Assembly (NCBI GenBank): GCA_002839245.1
Contig: PGXR01000012.1
Span: 1 to 24,722, forward strand
Reading direction: 5' to 3'
Length of the DNA stretch: 24,722 nucleotides
Source: Spirochaetae bacterium HGW-Spirochaetae-7
GTDB taxonomy: Bacteria; Spirochaetota; Spirochaetia; Treponematales; UBA12059
Shown here: piece after piece, positions 1 through 6,933 of the stretch
Layout: every line of letters starts with the position of its first letter
Position numbering within the stretch: the first letter of the stretch is position 1
Translations under genes and position numbers: made by a program
The notes under the pieces: generated by a model
The model's database searches: none
The model's input: the letters and a program-made list of their open reading frames with translations, nothing else
What the model was told of the DNA's origin: nothing

Positions 1-1020
1 AAGGGCACCAAGGTCTGCGTCGACGGCCCCGAGTATGAAACGGCGGCCGGATGCGGCCCGAACCTCTACGTGTACGACCCGCACGGGATACTGGAACTCA
101 ACTTCTACTGCGACACCTACGGCATCGACACCATCAGCTTCGGGACGACCACGAGCTTCCTCATGGAATGCTGGGAGCACGGAGTACTGAACCTGGAGCG
201 GACCGACGGCATAGACCTGGCCTGGGGCAACTGGCAGGGCGCGGCGCAAATACTGCACGACCTGGCCGACGGCAAGCGCTTCGGCGTCCTGGCCGGAAAG
301 GGAGTCAGGTTCCTCGCCGACTACTTCGCCAGGGAGTACGGAGCCGACGCCGGGTTCATGAAGGACATAGCGCTCCACGGCAAGGGCCTCGAGCAGTCGG
401 AATACGTAGGCAAGGAATCGCTCGCCCAGCAGGGCGGCTATTACATGACCAACAAGGGGCCGCAGCACGACGAGGCCTGGCTGATCTTCATGGACATGGT
501 CAACAACAAGATCCCCTCCTTCGAGGACAAGGCAGAAGCGCTCCATTACTTCCCGATGTTCCGTACGTGGTTCGGCCTGCAGGGCCTGTGCAAGCTGCCG
601 TGGAACGACATAGAGCCGGCCGACAACGCCAAGTGGCCGGAGTCGAACAAGGTACCCGAGCACGTGCACAACTACATCGCGCTGTACACCGCCGACCTGC
701 GGCAAGGCCATGGCCTGCGGCAGGACGACTACCCGCCGTACCGCGCGATGGGGCCGGTACTCGAGGACGAGTACCTGGCACGCGCAGAGCGTTACGACAA
801 GCAGATGAAGGAAAAGATAGGCATCGACCCGGCAGGCAAGAGCGTCGCGGAAAAAGTGCGCATCACGCGCGAATACCGCTTTTCACAATACGACCAGCTG
901 ATGGACGCCGTCTTCAGGCGCCGCGGCTGGACGGCCCAGGGCGTACCGACCCCGGAGCACCTGAAGGACCTGGGCATGGACCTGCCCGAGCTCCTGGCGG
1001 TCGTCAGGAAGCACTTGTAG
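1..1020 (+). CDS. Aldehyde ferredoxin oxidoreductase, C-terminal part (5' end outside window)
   Basis: The reading frame is open from base 1 to a TAG at 1018-1020, so the N-terminal cofactor-binding domain lies upstream of the window. The visible 339 residues match the C-terminal domains of the AOR family, which oxidises aldehydes to carboxylic acids with a tungsto- or molybdopterin cofactor and passes electrons to ferredoxin. Diagnostic stretches are GPEYET, then CDTYGIDTISFG, and later GLQGLCKLPW, whose Cys is probably the last [4Fe-4S] ligand. The substrate cannot be read from this fragment. The protein is expected to be cytoplasmic and oxygen-sensitive, which suggests an anaerobic host. 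A GTG at 70 is internal to the conserved region and is not the start. A GC-rich hairpin follows the stop. Family assignment is secure; the exact subfamily is not. Confidence 0.9.
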   Translation, partial: KGTKVCVDGPEYETAAGCGPNLYVYDPHGILELNFYCDTYGIDTISFGTTTSFLMECWEHGVLNLERTDGIDLAWGNWQGAAQILHDLADGKRFGVLAGKGVRFLADYFAREYGADAGFMKDIALHGKGLEQSEYVGKESLAQQGGYYMTNKGPQHDEAWLIFMDMVNNKIPSFEDKAEALHYFPMFRTWFGLQGLCKLPWNDIEPADNAKWPESNKVPEHVHNYIALYTADLRQGHGLRQDDYPPYRAMGPVLEDEYLARAERYDKQMKEKIGIDPAGKSVAEKVRITREYRFSQYDQLMDAVFRRRGWTAQGVPTPEHLKDLGMDLPELLAVVRKHL

Positions 1021-1034
1021 ATTTCAGATGAATT

Positions 1035-1062
1035 GCCCGCGCCGCCTGCAGGCGGCGCGGGC
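1035..1062 (+). terminator. Perfect 28-base palindrome after the AOR gene
   Basis: Two 14-base arms (GCCCGCGCCGCCTG and its exact complement) lie 15 bases after the AOR stop. In RNA this is a very stable GC stem. Only TTGTCC follows, with no U-tract, so it may be a weak or factor-dependent terminator, or an mRNA 3'-end stabiliser. Confidence 0.5.
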
Positions 1063-1112
1063 TTGTCCGGACTTCCGCCCCGCGGGTATCTTTGAAGCAT
1101 GGACAGAAATAC

Positions 1113-1739
1113 GTGAACCTGCTCGCCCATGCCCTCATCGCGTACGCTACCCTTGACGACACCGGCGGGCAGGAATGCACCGGCGCCTTGATGGCGGACT
1201 ATTTCGCCGGGCAGGACCTCGGCGATTACCCGGCGGGAATTCAGGCAGGCATACGGCAGCACCGCGCTATAGACGCTTTCACCGATGCCCACCCCGCCCT
1301 CGTATCGTGCCGCCGCGCTATCGCCGGGGCAGGAGCGCCCCGCTTCACCGCCGGCATCCTGGCGGACATATTCTGGGATCACGTCCTGGCATCTGAATGG
1401 GCTAGCTGGGGCCTGGGGCTCTGCGGGCTCGAGCTGCAGCCGTTCTGCGAGATCGTCCATGCGCGGCTCGGGCAGACCGAGGGCTGGCACAGCCCGGGCT
1501 TCGTACAGGCGTACCCGTGGATTGTGGGCCTGTCTTGGCTCTCGTCGTACGCGCGGCTCGAAGGCATCAGCCTGTCGCTGTCGGGAATTTCACGAAGGAT
1601 GAGCGGACGGCCCAGGCTCGAAGACAGCATAGGGATACTCGTCGCCCTCGACGAACCGATTCGACGGGACTTCGCGGCATTCTGGCCTGACCTCGTTGCC
1701 TTCGCGCGTAGCTGGTCGGCAGCCCAGGCGGATCGCTAG
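1113..1739 (+). CDS. AcpH-like acyl carrier protein phosphodiesterase family protein
   Basis: A 208-residue protein resembling the AcpH/DUF479 family, which removes the 4'-phosphopantetheine arm from acyl carrier protein. Family hallmarks are the N-terminal MNLLAHALIA, then LMADYF, AGIQAGIRQHRAIDAFTDAHP (histidines and aspartates of an HD-like metal site) and ILADIFWDHVLA. I chose the GTG at 1113 because the family begins with M-N-x-L-A-H; a TTG at 1092 would add seven residues, and neither has a strong Shine-Dalgarno. The stop codon overlaps the stop of the convergent Uma2 gene. True ACP hydrolase activity is assumed from the family, and some relatives have no proven role. Confidence 0.8.
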   Translation: MNLLAHALIAYATLDDTGGQECTGALMADYFAGQDLGDYPAGIQAGIRQHRAIDAFTDAHPALVSCRRAIAGAGAPRFTAGILADIFWDHVLASEWASWGLGLCGLELQPFCEIVHARLGQTEGWHSPGFVQAYPWIVGLSWLSSYARLEGISLSLSGISRRMSGRPRLEDSIGILVALDEPIRRDFAAFWPDLVAFARSWSAAQADR

Positions 1740-2323
1740 TCGGCGAAAAGCACGGCAGGATCGATGGAGAAACCCTGCAGCAGCTTCGAAGGCGCCGGCC
1801 CACGCGGCGTCAGGGGCTCATACAGATCGCCCCTGCCGAATTTTCCCTTGTCGTTCAGCGAGTACACATTGATCCACTTGCCCAGTGGATCGACGACCCA
1901 GTATTCGCGTACTCCGGCCCGCTCGTAGCGGCGGAATTTGTCGTTCTGGTCCCACTTCGACGTGGACGGGGACAGTATCTCCACAGCCAGTTCCGGTGCG
2001 CCGCGCGCGTATTTTGTCAGGACCTTCTTCCTGTCGCAGAAAACCATCAGGTCGGGCTGGACGACCGAGTCGACCTCGTCGTCGTCCTCGTCTCCGTCGG
2101 GGATCAGGACATCGAACGGCGCGATGAATACCTCGCATGGCTTGTCATCGAGGTAATCAGCGAAAACTCGCATAAGCTTCAATAAAACACGCTGGTGAGC
2201 CGCGCTCGGGGCGGCCATCGCCATCGCGACTCCATCGACAAGCTCCCAGCGCTCGTCGTCCGGCCAGGCCGCGTAGTCCCCGTAGGTAAACAGTCCGTCG
2301 TCCTTCAATGCTGGCTCTCCCAT
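1736..2323 (-). CDS. Uma2 family (DUF820) putative restriction-like endonuclease
   Basis: A 195-residue protein of the Uma2/DUF820 family, which has a PD-(D/E)XK nuclease fold and no well-established role. From the start at 2323 the landmarks are ELVDG (27-31), H43, PDLMVF (90-95), EILSPST (115-121) and EYWVVDP (140-146). Asp91 and Glu115 are the expected metal-binding acids. An acidic run, DGDEDDDEVD, interrupts residues 77-86. The ATG at 2323 is preferred to one at 2362 because AAAGGAG precedes it by 8 bases. These genes are abundant as scattered multicopy families in cyanobacteria and some other phyla; this one stands alone. It is convergent with the AcpH-like gene, sharing CTAG at 1736-1739. 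Confidence 0.85.
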   Translation of the reverse strand: MGEPALKDDGLFTYGDYAAWPDDERWELVDGVAMAMAAPSAAHQRVLLKLMRVFADYLDDKPCEVFIAPFDVLIPDGDEDDDEVDSVVQPDLMVFCDRKKVLTKYARGAPELAVEILSPSTSKWDQNDKFRRYERAGVREYWVVDPLGKWINVYSLNDKGKFGRGDLYEPLTPRGPAPSKLLQGFSIDPAVLFAD

Positions 2324-2478
2324 CACTCTGGCTCCTTTCAGTATAGCATCTCTCGATGCCATACGCGATGGCGAGCCGGGGCGACTGACACCTGTGATCG
2401 TCGCTACACTTTTCCCGGTTTTCAGTGTATCGTCATGGCAGAGCGGCGAGCGGCGTTCCGTCAGTGGAGGTTCTTTGC

Positions 2479-4359
2479 ATGAAACGATCGTTCCTGGGAA
2501 ACATCCCGGTCTTCATCAAGCTCTTGATACTCACCTCGGTATTCCTCGTCGCGTTCGCCGTCACGTATTTCACCGCGGACAAGGGACTGCGTTCGCTCGG
2601 CCAGGCGTTCGATACCGTGCAGGTAGTTCATATGCGGACATATCGCGCGGTCTCCGACCTGCGGTCACGCATGGCGACTTTCAACTCGCGCATCATCTCG
2701 CTCGCCAACGTCGCGCTTTCTGCCGGAACTACGAGCCAGATAAGTTCCAAGCTTTTCTGGCTCAAGGACACAGAAACCAAGCTAGCCCAGGCGATCAACG
2801 CCTTCGACTCGCTTTCCATCGACAAGACCATAGTCGCCGACCTTGGCGAATACATGGCAGGAGCCGGTCGCATCGCCTCCCTCGCCGCCTCGGACCCGGC
2901 CTCCGTGCAAGCCGTGATGGACAAGACGGCGACGCTCTACGAGACCGTCGAGAAGAACCTCGACTCGCTCGAGGCCGTCGTCCGTTCCAGGCAGGACGAC
3001 GGCTACCTGGTGGCGACCGTCGAGGCGGCATCGATCAGAAAAACCCTGCTGCTCGTCAACGCCATCGCCGCTATAGCCAGCATCGCCGTGTCGGCCCTTA
3101 TTTCACTTTCCATGACCAGCGCCCTCGCCGCTCTGGTGAAGAGCCTCAGGCGCCTCGCCCGGGGCGACTGCACCGAACGGCTCGGCGATATGGGGACCGA
3201 CGAAATCGGCTCCATCGCCGCCGCCTCGAACGAGCTGAACGGATCGCTCAACACGCTCATCGGCGCCGTGCGCGAACGGGCGCTCAAGCTGAGCCTCCAC
3301 GGCGAGAACCTCGCGGCCAACATGCACAGCACGTCGCGCGCCGTCGAAGGCATCGACGACGCAATTGCATCCTCGAAGGCCGGGCTCGCCGAGCAGTCGG
3401 AAGCCGTCGAGACGGTGGCGGCGGCCATAGAGGAACTGGCAAGGACCGTGGACTCGCTGTTCTCCATGATAGGCGACCAGGGTACGGTCATCACCCAGTC
3501 GTCTTCCCTCGTGGAAACGATGATAACGGCTATTCGCGGCGTCGCCGCCGGTGCCGACCAGGCGGACAAGGCGTCGGAATCGTTGCTTGCTTCCTCCCAC
3601 GCCGGCTCGCGCCTGCTTGGAGACATGCGCTCGGCCGTCGAGGAGATCACCCGCTATTCCAACGGACTGACCGATGCGGCGGCGACCATCCACGACGTCG
3701 CCGAACGCACCAACCTGCTCGCCATGAACGCGGCCATAGAAGCAGCCCACGCGGGGAACGCCGGCAGGGGATTCGCCGTCGTAGCGGACGAGATACGCAA
3801 GCTCGCCGAGCGAAGTTCCTCCCAGGCCACCGAGATATCGGCCGACCTCGCCAAGGTGAGTTCGTCCATAGGCAAGGTCGAGTCCGTCGCCACCGCCGTA
3901 TCGGGCGCCTTCGGCACGGTCATCGGGCAGGTCGGCGACGTAGGCCGGGTCGTCTCCGGGATACGGGCCGCCACCGCCGAGCAAAGCGCCGGAGGGGCGC
4001 GGGTACTCGACGGCCTCGCCCGCCTGACCGCGATAACCAAGCAGGTAAACGACGGCGCCGAGGAAATGACGACGGGCAACGCACAGATACTCCAGCAGGT
4101 GGTCACGCTCAAGTCCGTCGCGGAGGCCGCCGTCGCGGCGAATGACGAGATTGCGAGGGAAACCGCCGAGATACAGCGTGCCGTACTGGCATCCTCTGAC
4201 CTCGCCGAGCTAAGCGAGAAGCTTACCCTCGAGGTCATCCAGGGAGTCAACGCCTTCACTATCGAGGCATGCTACGATACCGATGGTCCGATAGCGGCGG
4301 GTGAAGCTCTCGGCGGGCTGGACGATGTCGTAGAAGCGGAAGAAATCGGGCCTGCCTGA
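2479..4359 (+). CDS. Methyl-accepting chemotaxis protein with helical-bundle sensor
   Basis: A 626-residue transmembrane chemoreceptor. TM1 is at about 11-30. A periplasmic, mostly helical sensor follows (about 31-189, no Cache motif recognised), then TM2 (about 190-217), HAMP (about 218-270, containing GTDEIGSIA) and a cytoplasmic coiled-coil signalling domain. The hairpin tip near 409-450 reads ERTNLLAMNAAIEAAHAGN followed by GRGFAVVADEIRKLAERS, the CheA/CheW contact region, slightly diverged from the usual AARAGE. The protein ends in EEIGPA, so it lacks the aromatic tether pentapeptide seen on the other two receptors here. GGAGG at 2466-2470 fixes the ATG at 2479; an upstream in-frame start at 2425 lacks support. 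The ligand is unknown. A rho-independent terminator candidate follows. Confidence 0.92.
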   Translation: MKRSFLGNIPVFIKLLILTSVFLVAFAVTYFTADKGLRSLGQAFDTVQVVHMRTYRAVSDLRSRMATFNSRIISLANVALSAGTTSQISSKLFWLKDTETKLAQAINAFDSLSIDKTIVADLGEYMAGAGRIASLAASDPASVQAVMDKTATLYETVEKNLDSLEAVVRSRQDDGYLVATVEAASIRKTLLLVNAIAAIASIAVSALISLSMTSALAALVKSLRRLARGDCTERLGDMGTDEIGSIAAASNELNGSLNTLIGAVRERALKLSLHGENLAANMHSTSRAVEGIDDAIASSKAGLAEQSEAVETVAAAIEELARTVDSLFSMIGDQGTVITQSSSLVETMITAIRGVAAGADQADKASESLLASSHAGSRLLGDMRSAVEEITRYSNGLTDAAATIHDVAERTNLLAMNAAIEAAHAGNAGRGFAVVADEIRKLAERSSSQATEISADLAKVSSSIGKVESVATAVSGAFGTVIGQVGDVGRVVSGIRAATAEQSAGGARVLDGLARLTAITKQVNDGAEEMTTGNAQILQQVVTLKSVAEAAVAANDEIARETAEIQRAVLASSDLAELSEKLTLEVIQGVNAFTIEACYDTDGPIAAGEALGGLDDVVEAEEIGPA

Positions 4360-4365
4360 GGTCAG

Positions 4366-4398
4366 CCAGGCCATTTCCCCCGGCCGGGATTGTTTTTT
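4366..4398 (+). terminator. Rho-independent terminator candidate after the first chemoreceptor
   Basis: CCAGGCC (4366-4372) can pair with GGCCGGG (4382-4388) with one A-G mismatch around a 9-base loop. ATTG and six T residues (4393-4398) follow. It lies just after the receptor stop, so the next gene probably has its own promoter. Confidence 0.6.
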
Positions 4399-4473
4399 CC
4401 GGATCCTGCGCTAGATTAATGCGCGTGCGCTCCGTATGGAGGCATTCAATACACTCGCCATTGTGGGGTGACC

Positions 4474-5679
4474 ATGAAACGCGTATTCTTGATTGCGGCG
4501 GCGTTATGCGCCACGTTCGGTTCGGCCTGGGCTCAGGATTCCACGACGGGGACAGACGAGGATTTCGTCCTCCAGCAAGCCATGGACAAACATTCGGCCG
4601 CGACGGCAGGGGCTTCTCCGGGCACGGTCGTCACCATTGAAATCACACGGACGCCAGAAAGCCAACCCGATGCCCCTGACCGGGGCGACTATCCCTATTC
4701 GCCCATAGTACTCAGCTTCGTACCGGGAATAAGCTTCCCGTTCGGGCTCTTCGAAACGTCGGTGTCCGCCGCAGCCATCGGCGCCATCACCGGCTCGGTG
4801 GACGGGTTGCAAGGCGCAGGCGTGTTCAATATCGCCGACGGCGACATCCGCGGACTCCAGGGAGCGGGCGTCTTCAATATCGTAGCGGGAAGCGTTCGGG
4901 GAGCCCAGGGCAGCGGTGTTTTCAACATCGTCGGGAAAGATGTCCGAGGCGCCCAGGGAGCCGGCGTCTTCAACATCGCCGAGCGGGTGAACGGGCTCCA
5001 GGCAGCCGGCGTCTTCAACATCGCCGACACCATGCACGGCGTCCAGGCAGCCGGCGTCTTGAACATCGCGGACAAGGCCACCGGCACGATGATCGCCCTC
5101 GTCAATGTCGCCGAGGAGCTGGACGGAGTGGCCATAGGCCTTGTCAACATCATAGGCAACGGCATCAACGACGTCTCCCTCGACTACCAGTTCGACACCG
5201 GAATGGCCTATGCAACCTGGCGTTCGGGAACCCCGGTCCTGTACACCTCGTTCTCCGCCGGACAGCCTGCCGCCAAGGCCCTGTCAACTACCGAGGGACT
5301 GACGGTCGGAGCGGCACTCGGCCACCGTTTCCGCTTCCTGTTCCTGACCGCCGACATCGAGCTGGGCTCCGAGACTCCGGTCGATCCTGCATCGTTCGAC
5401 AGGCTGGTCGCCGACTTCGAAAGCTGCGAAGCAGGCGACATGGGCGCGATAGATCCATGGGATCATTCGTTCGGAACCCTGCGCGCGTCGTTCGGCTTCG
5501 GCAGGCGAAGAGGGTTCGGACCGTACTTCGGCATCAAGGCTGACTTTGCCCCGACCGGGTCCGAGGCAGTACCTACGAGCCTGCGCAGCGCATTCGGCGG
5601 CTCCGTTCCTTACACGCTGCGCGTGTTCGACACGAACCTGGACATCTGGCCGAAGTGGTTCCTGGGCATCAAGTTCTGA
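4474..5679 (+). CDS. Secreted repeat protein resembling the LA_2272-type surface repeat family
   Basis: A 401-residue exported protein. Residues 1-20 form a signal peptide (MKRVFLIAAALCATFGSAWA, then Q), with a signal peptidase I site and no lipobox. An acidic linker follows. From residue 111 there are six near-perfect 15-16-residue repeats of the form G-x-Q-x-A-G-V-F-N-I-A, grading into two decayed copies (IALVNVA and IGLVNII). The C-terminal half has alternating hydrophobic and aromatic residues and a final aromatic Phe, which would suit an outer-membrane beta structure. Repeats of this kind are known from spirochaete surface proteins annotated as LA_2272 family; that match is from memory of the motif. 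Function is unknown. The ATG at 4474 follows GGGGTG closely; GTG at 4468 is an alternative. Confidence 0.75.
   Translation: MKRVFLIAAALCATFGSAWAQDSTTGTDEDFVLQQAMDKHSAATAGASPGTVVTIEITRTPESQPDAPDRGDYPYSPIVLSFVPGISFPFGLFETSVSAAAIGAITGSVDGLQGAGVFNIADGDIRGLQGAGVFNIVAGSVRGAQGSGVFNIVGKDVRGAQGAGVFNIAERVNGLQAAGVFNIADTMHGVQAAGVLNIADKATGTMIALVNVAEELDGVAIGLVNIIGNGINDVSLDYQFDTGMAYATWRSGTPVLYTSFSAGQPAAKALSTTEGLTVGAALGHRFRFLFLTADIELGSETPVDPASFDRLVADFESCEAGDMGAIDPWDHSFGTLRASFGFGRRRGFGPYFGIKADFAPTGSEAVPTSLRSAFGGSVPYTLRVFDTNLDIWPKWFLGIKF
4804..5085 (+). repeat. Six in-frame coding repeats (48,48,48,45,45,48 bp)
   Basis: Units begin at 4804, 4852, 4900, 4948, 4993 and 5038. Each encodes G-[LAV]-Q-[GA]-[AS]-G-V-[FL]-N-I followed by a variable 5-6-residue turn. 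A hydrophobic residue recurs every second position, as expected for short beta-strands stacked in a solenoid or barrel. Unit boundaries keep the reading frame, so copy number could change without breaking the gene. Confidence 0.85.
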
Positions 5680-5726
5680 GCCGTTTCCCGCGGAGTACCG
5701 CTATCGATTTCAGCGCGGTGACGCGT

Positions 5727-5732
5727 TATACT
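5727..5732 (+). promoter_or_regulatory. Possible -10 element (TATACT) for the FecR-domain gene
   Basis: TATACT matches the sigma-70 -10 consensus at five of six positions and lies in the 119-base gap before the FecR-domain gene. No convincing -35 is found 16-18 bases upstream, so this is a weak call. Confidence 0.3.
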
Positions 5733-5798
5733 CTGTCTGTCGCCGAGGTCCGCAATGGCAATGTAGCCAAGGGAGGAAGCGACGCAAGGAGCATGTCA

Positions 5799-6914
5799 GT
5801 GAAAAAGCCAGCATTGTTTCTCATTACCTTTGCAGCCGCGGTCCAGGCATTCTCCCTGGCTACCGTTCCCTTCGGTACGATAGACTATGTAGAAGGCAGT
5901 TCGGTCGTCGTCCGCTCGGGGAAATCCCTCGGCGAGGCGAACATCGGGGACGAGGTGCTCCCTGACGACATGATCAAGACCGCGGCCGACGGGCTGGTAG
6001 TGATAGCGCTCGACAGTAGTACCGGCATGCGCGGCACGCTGACGATCAAGGCAAAGTCGGTCGCCTACATCAGGCTCAAGCCAGACGCCACCGGTCCCAA
6101 GAGCACGATAGACCTCATAGCCGGGCAAATCGGTTCCAAGCTGGCAAAAATCTCCGGCAACCCGAGCCTCCAGGTAGCCACCGACTCGGTGGTGATGGGC
6201 GTGCGAGGCACCGAGTTCGCCATCGCCACGTCGGTCAACGGCTCTGTCCTCGTCGTCTGTACCAACGGAGAAGTAGCGTGCTCGGATGGGATCGACTCGG
6301 TTCCGGTACCCGCGGGCAAGGCAATAGAGAAGAAGGGCGGAGAGCGGCTGCGCATGGCGACCGTAGCCATATCGTCGGCCGACCAGTTCGAGAAGCGCTG
6401 GATCACCGACGAGATAGAGGCCTTCAAGGCAAACGCGCCCAAGGCCCTGGCGGATTATGAAAAGCGCTATACGGATCTGTCAGCCAAGTTCGCGGCGGCG
6501 TTCGAACCCCTCCAGAAAAGCGACATCCTGTCCAAGTGGATCAGGGAAGACTCCGCAGGCCTCGTACCGTATACCAATGACCCGGCCACGCTCAAGGAAA
6601 AGAAGGCGATCATGCCGGACATAGTCGCGACGAGGAAGGTGCTCTTCATTTTCGAGCGCATCTACTACCGGATAACCCAGCTCGACCAGATAATCACCGG
6701 TACCGCCATGGAGCGTATCGAAATCCGCAAGGGATTCACCACGGCAGACTTCCTGCGCAAGGTGCGCGCCGACGCAGCCGGTCTCGAAAAGCGGGTCTTC
6801 CTGTTCCGCTACGCGGAAAAGCTATACGAACTCAGGAACGCCGGCGGAGTCGGGCTGCCGGGAATGGACTCCGGAGATGATTTCTTCAGTTCCTCGGAGG
6901 ACTGGGACTTCTAG
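5799..6914 (+). CDS. Secreted FecR-domain protein
   Basis: A 371-residue exported protein with a signal peptide over about residues 1-20 (KKPALFLITFAAAVQAFSLA). A FecR domain covers about 25-160. It opens with GTIDYVEGSSVVV, has a polarity and iron-dicitrate-sensor-like core (GDEVLPDDMIKT), and contains the family signature VMGVRGTEFA at about 132-141. The C-terminal 200 residues are charged and probably helical, ending in EDWDF, with no domain I recognise. FecR domains usually occur in inner-membrane anti-sigma regulators; here there is no second TM and no neighbouring ECF sigma gene, so a periplasmic or envelope structural role is more likely. GTG at 5799 is chosen because AAGGAG (5786-5791) lies 7 bases upstream; ATG at 5793 would be only one base away from it. 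Confidence 0.8.
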   Translation: MKKPALFLITFAAAVQAFSLATVPFGTIDYVEGSSVVVRSGKSLGEANIGDEVLPDDMIKTAADGLVVIALDSSTGMRGTLTIKAKSVAYIRLKPDATGPKSTIDLIAGQIGSKLAKISGNPSLQVATDSVVMGVRGTEFAIATSVNGSVLVVCTNGEVACSDGIDSVPVPAGKAIEKKGGERLRMATVAISSADQFEKRWITDEIEAFKANAPKALADYEKRYTDLSAKFAAAFEPLQKSDILSKWIREDSAGLVPYTNDPATLKEKKAIMPDIVATRKVLFIFERIYYRITQLDQIITGTAMERIEIRKGFTTADFLRKVRADAAGLEKRVFLFRYAEKLYELRNAGGVGLPGMDSGDDFFSSSEDWDF

Positions 6915-6933
6915 CGTAGACTGTCGGGATCCG

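Noticed and set aside
1736..2323. Uma2 gene as part of a defence island or transposon
   Set aside because: No methylase, toxin, transposase or inverted repeats flank it; the neighbours are ordinary metabolic and chemotaxis genes.
2340..2348. Extended -10 (TGCTATACT, minus strand) before the Uma2 gene
   Set aside because: Transcription would start at about 2333, inside the ribosome site needed for the ATG at 2323, and no -35 is present.
3103..3984. 293-codon minus-strand open frame inside the first chemoreceptor
   Set aside because: Shadow of the receptor; composition lacks a hydrophobic core and the sense strand is clearly a chemoreceptor.
4390..4417. Promoter TTGTTT-N16-TAGATT for the repeat-protein gene
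   Set aside because: Only three of six matches at the -35, which is part of the terminator T-tract.
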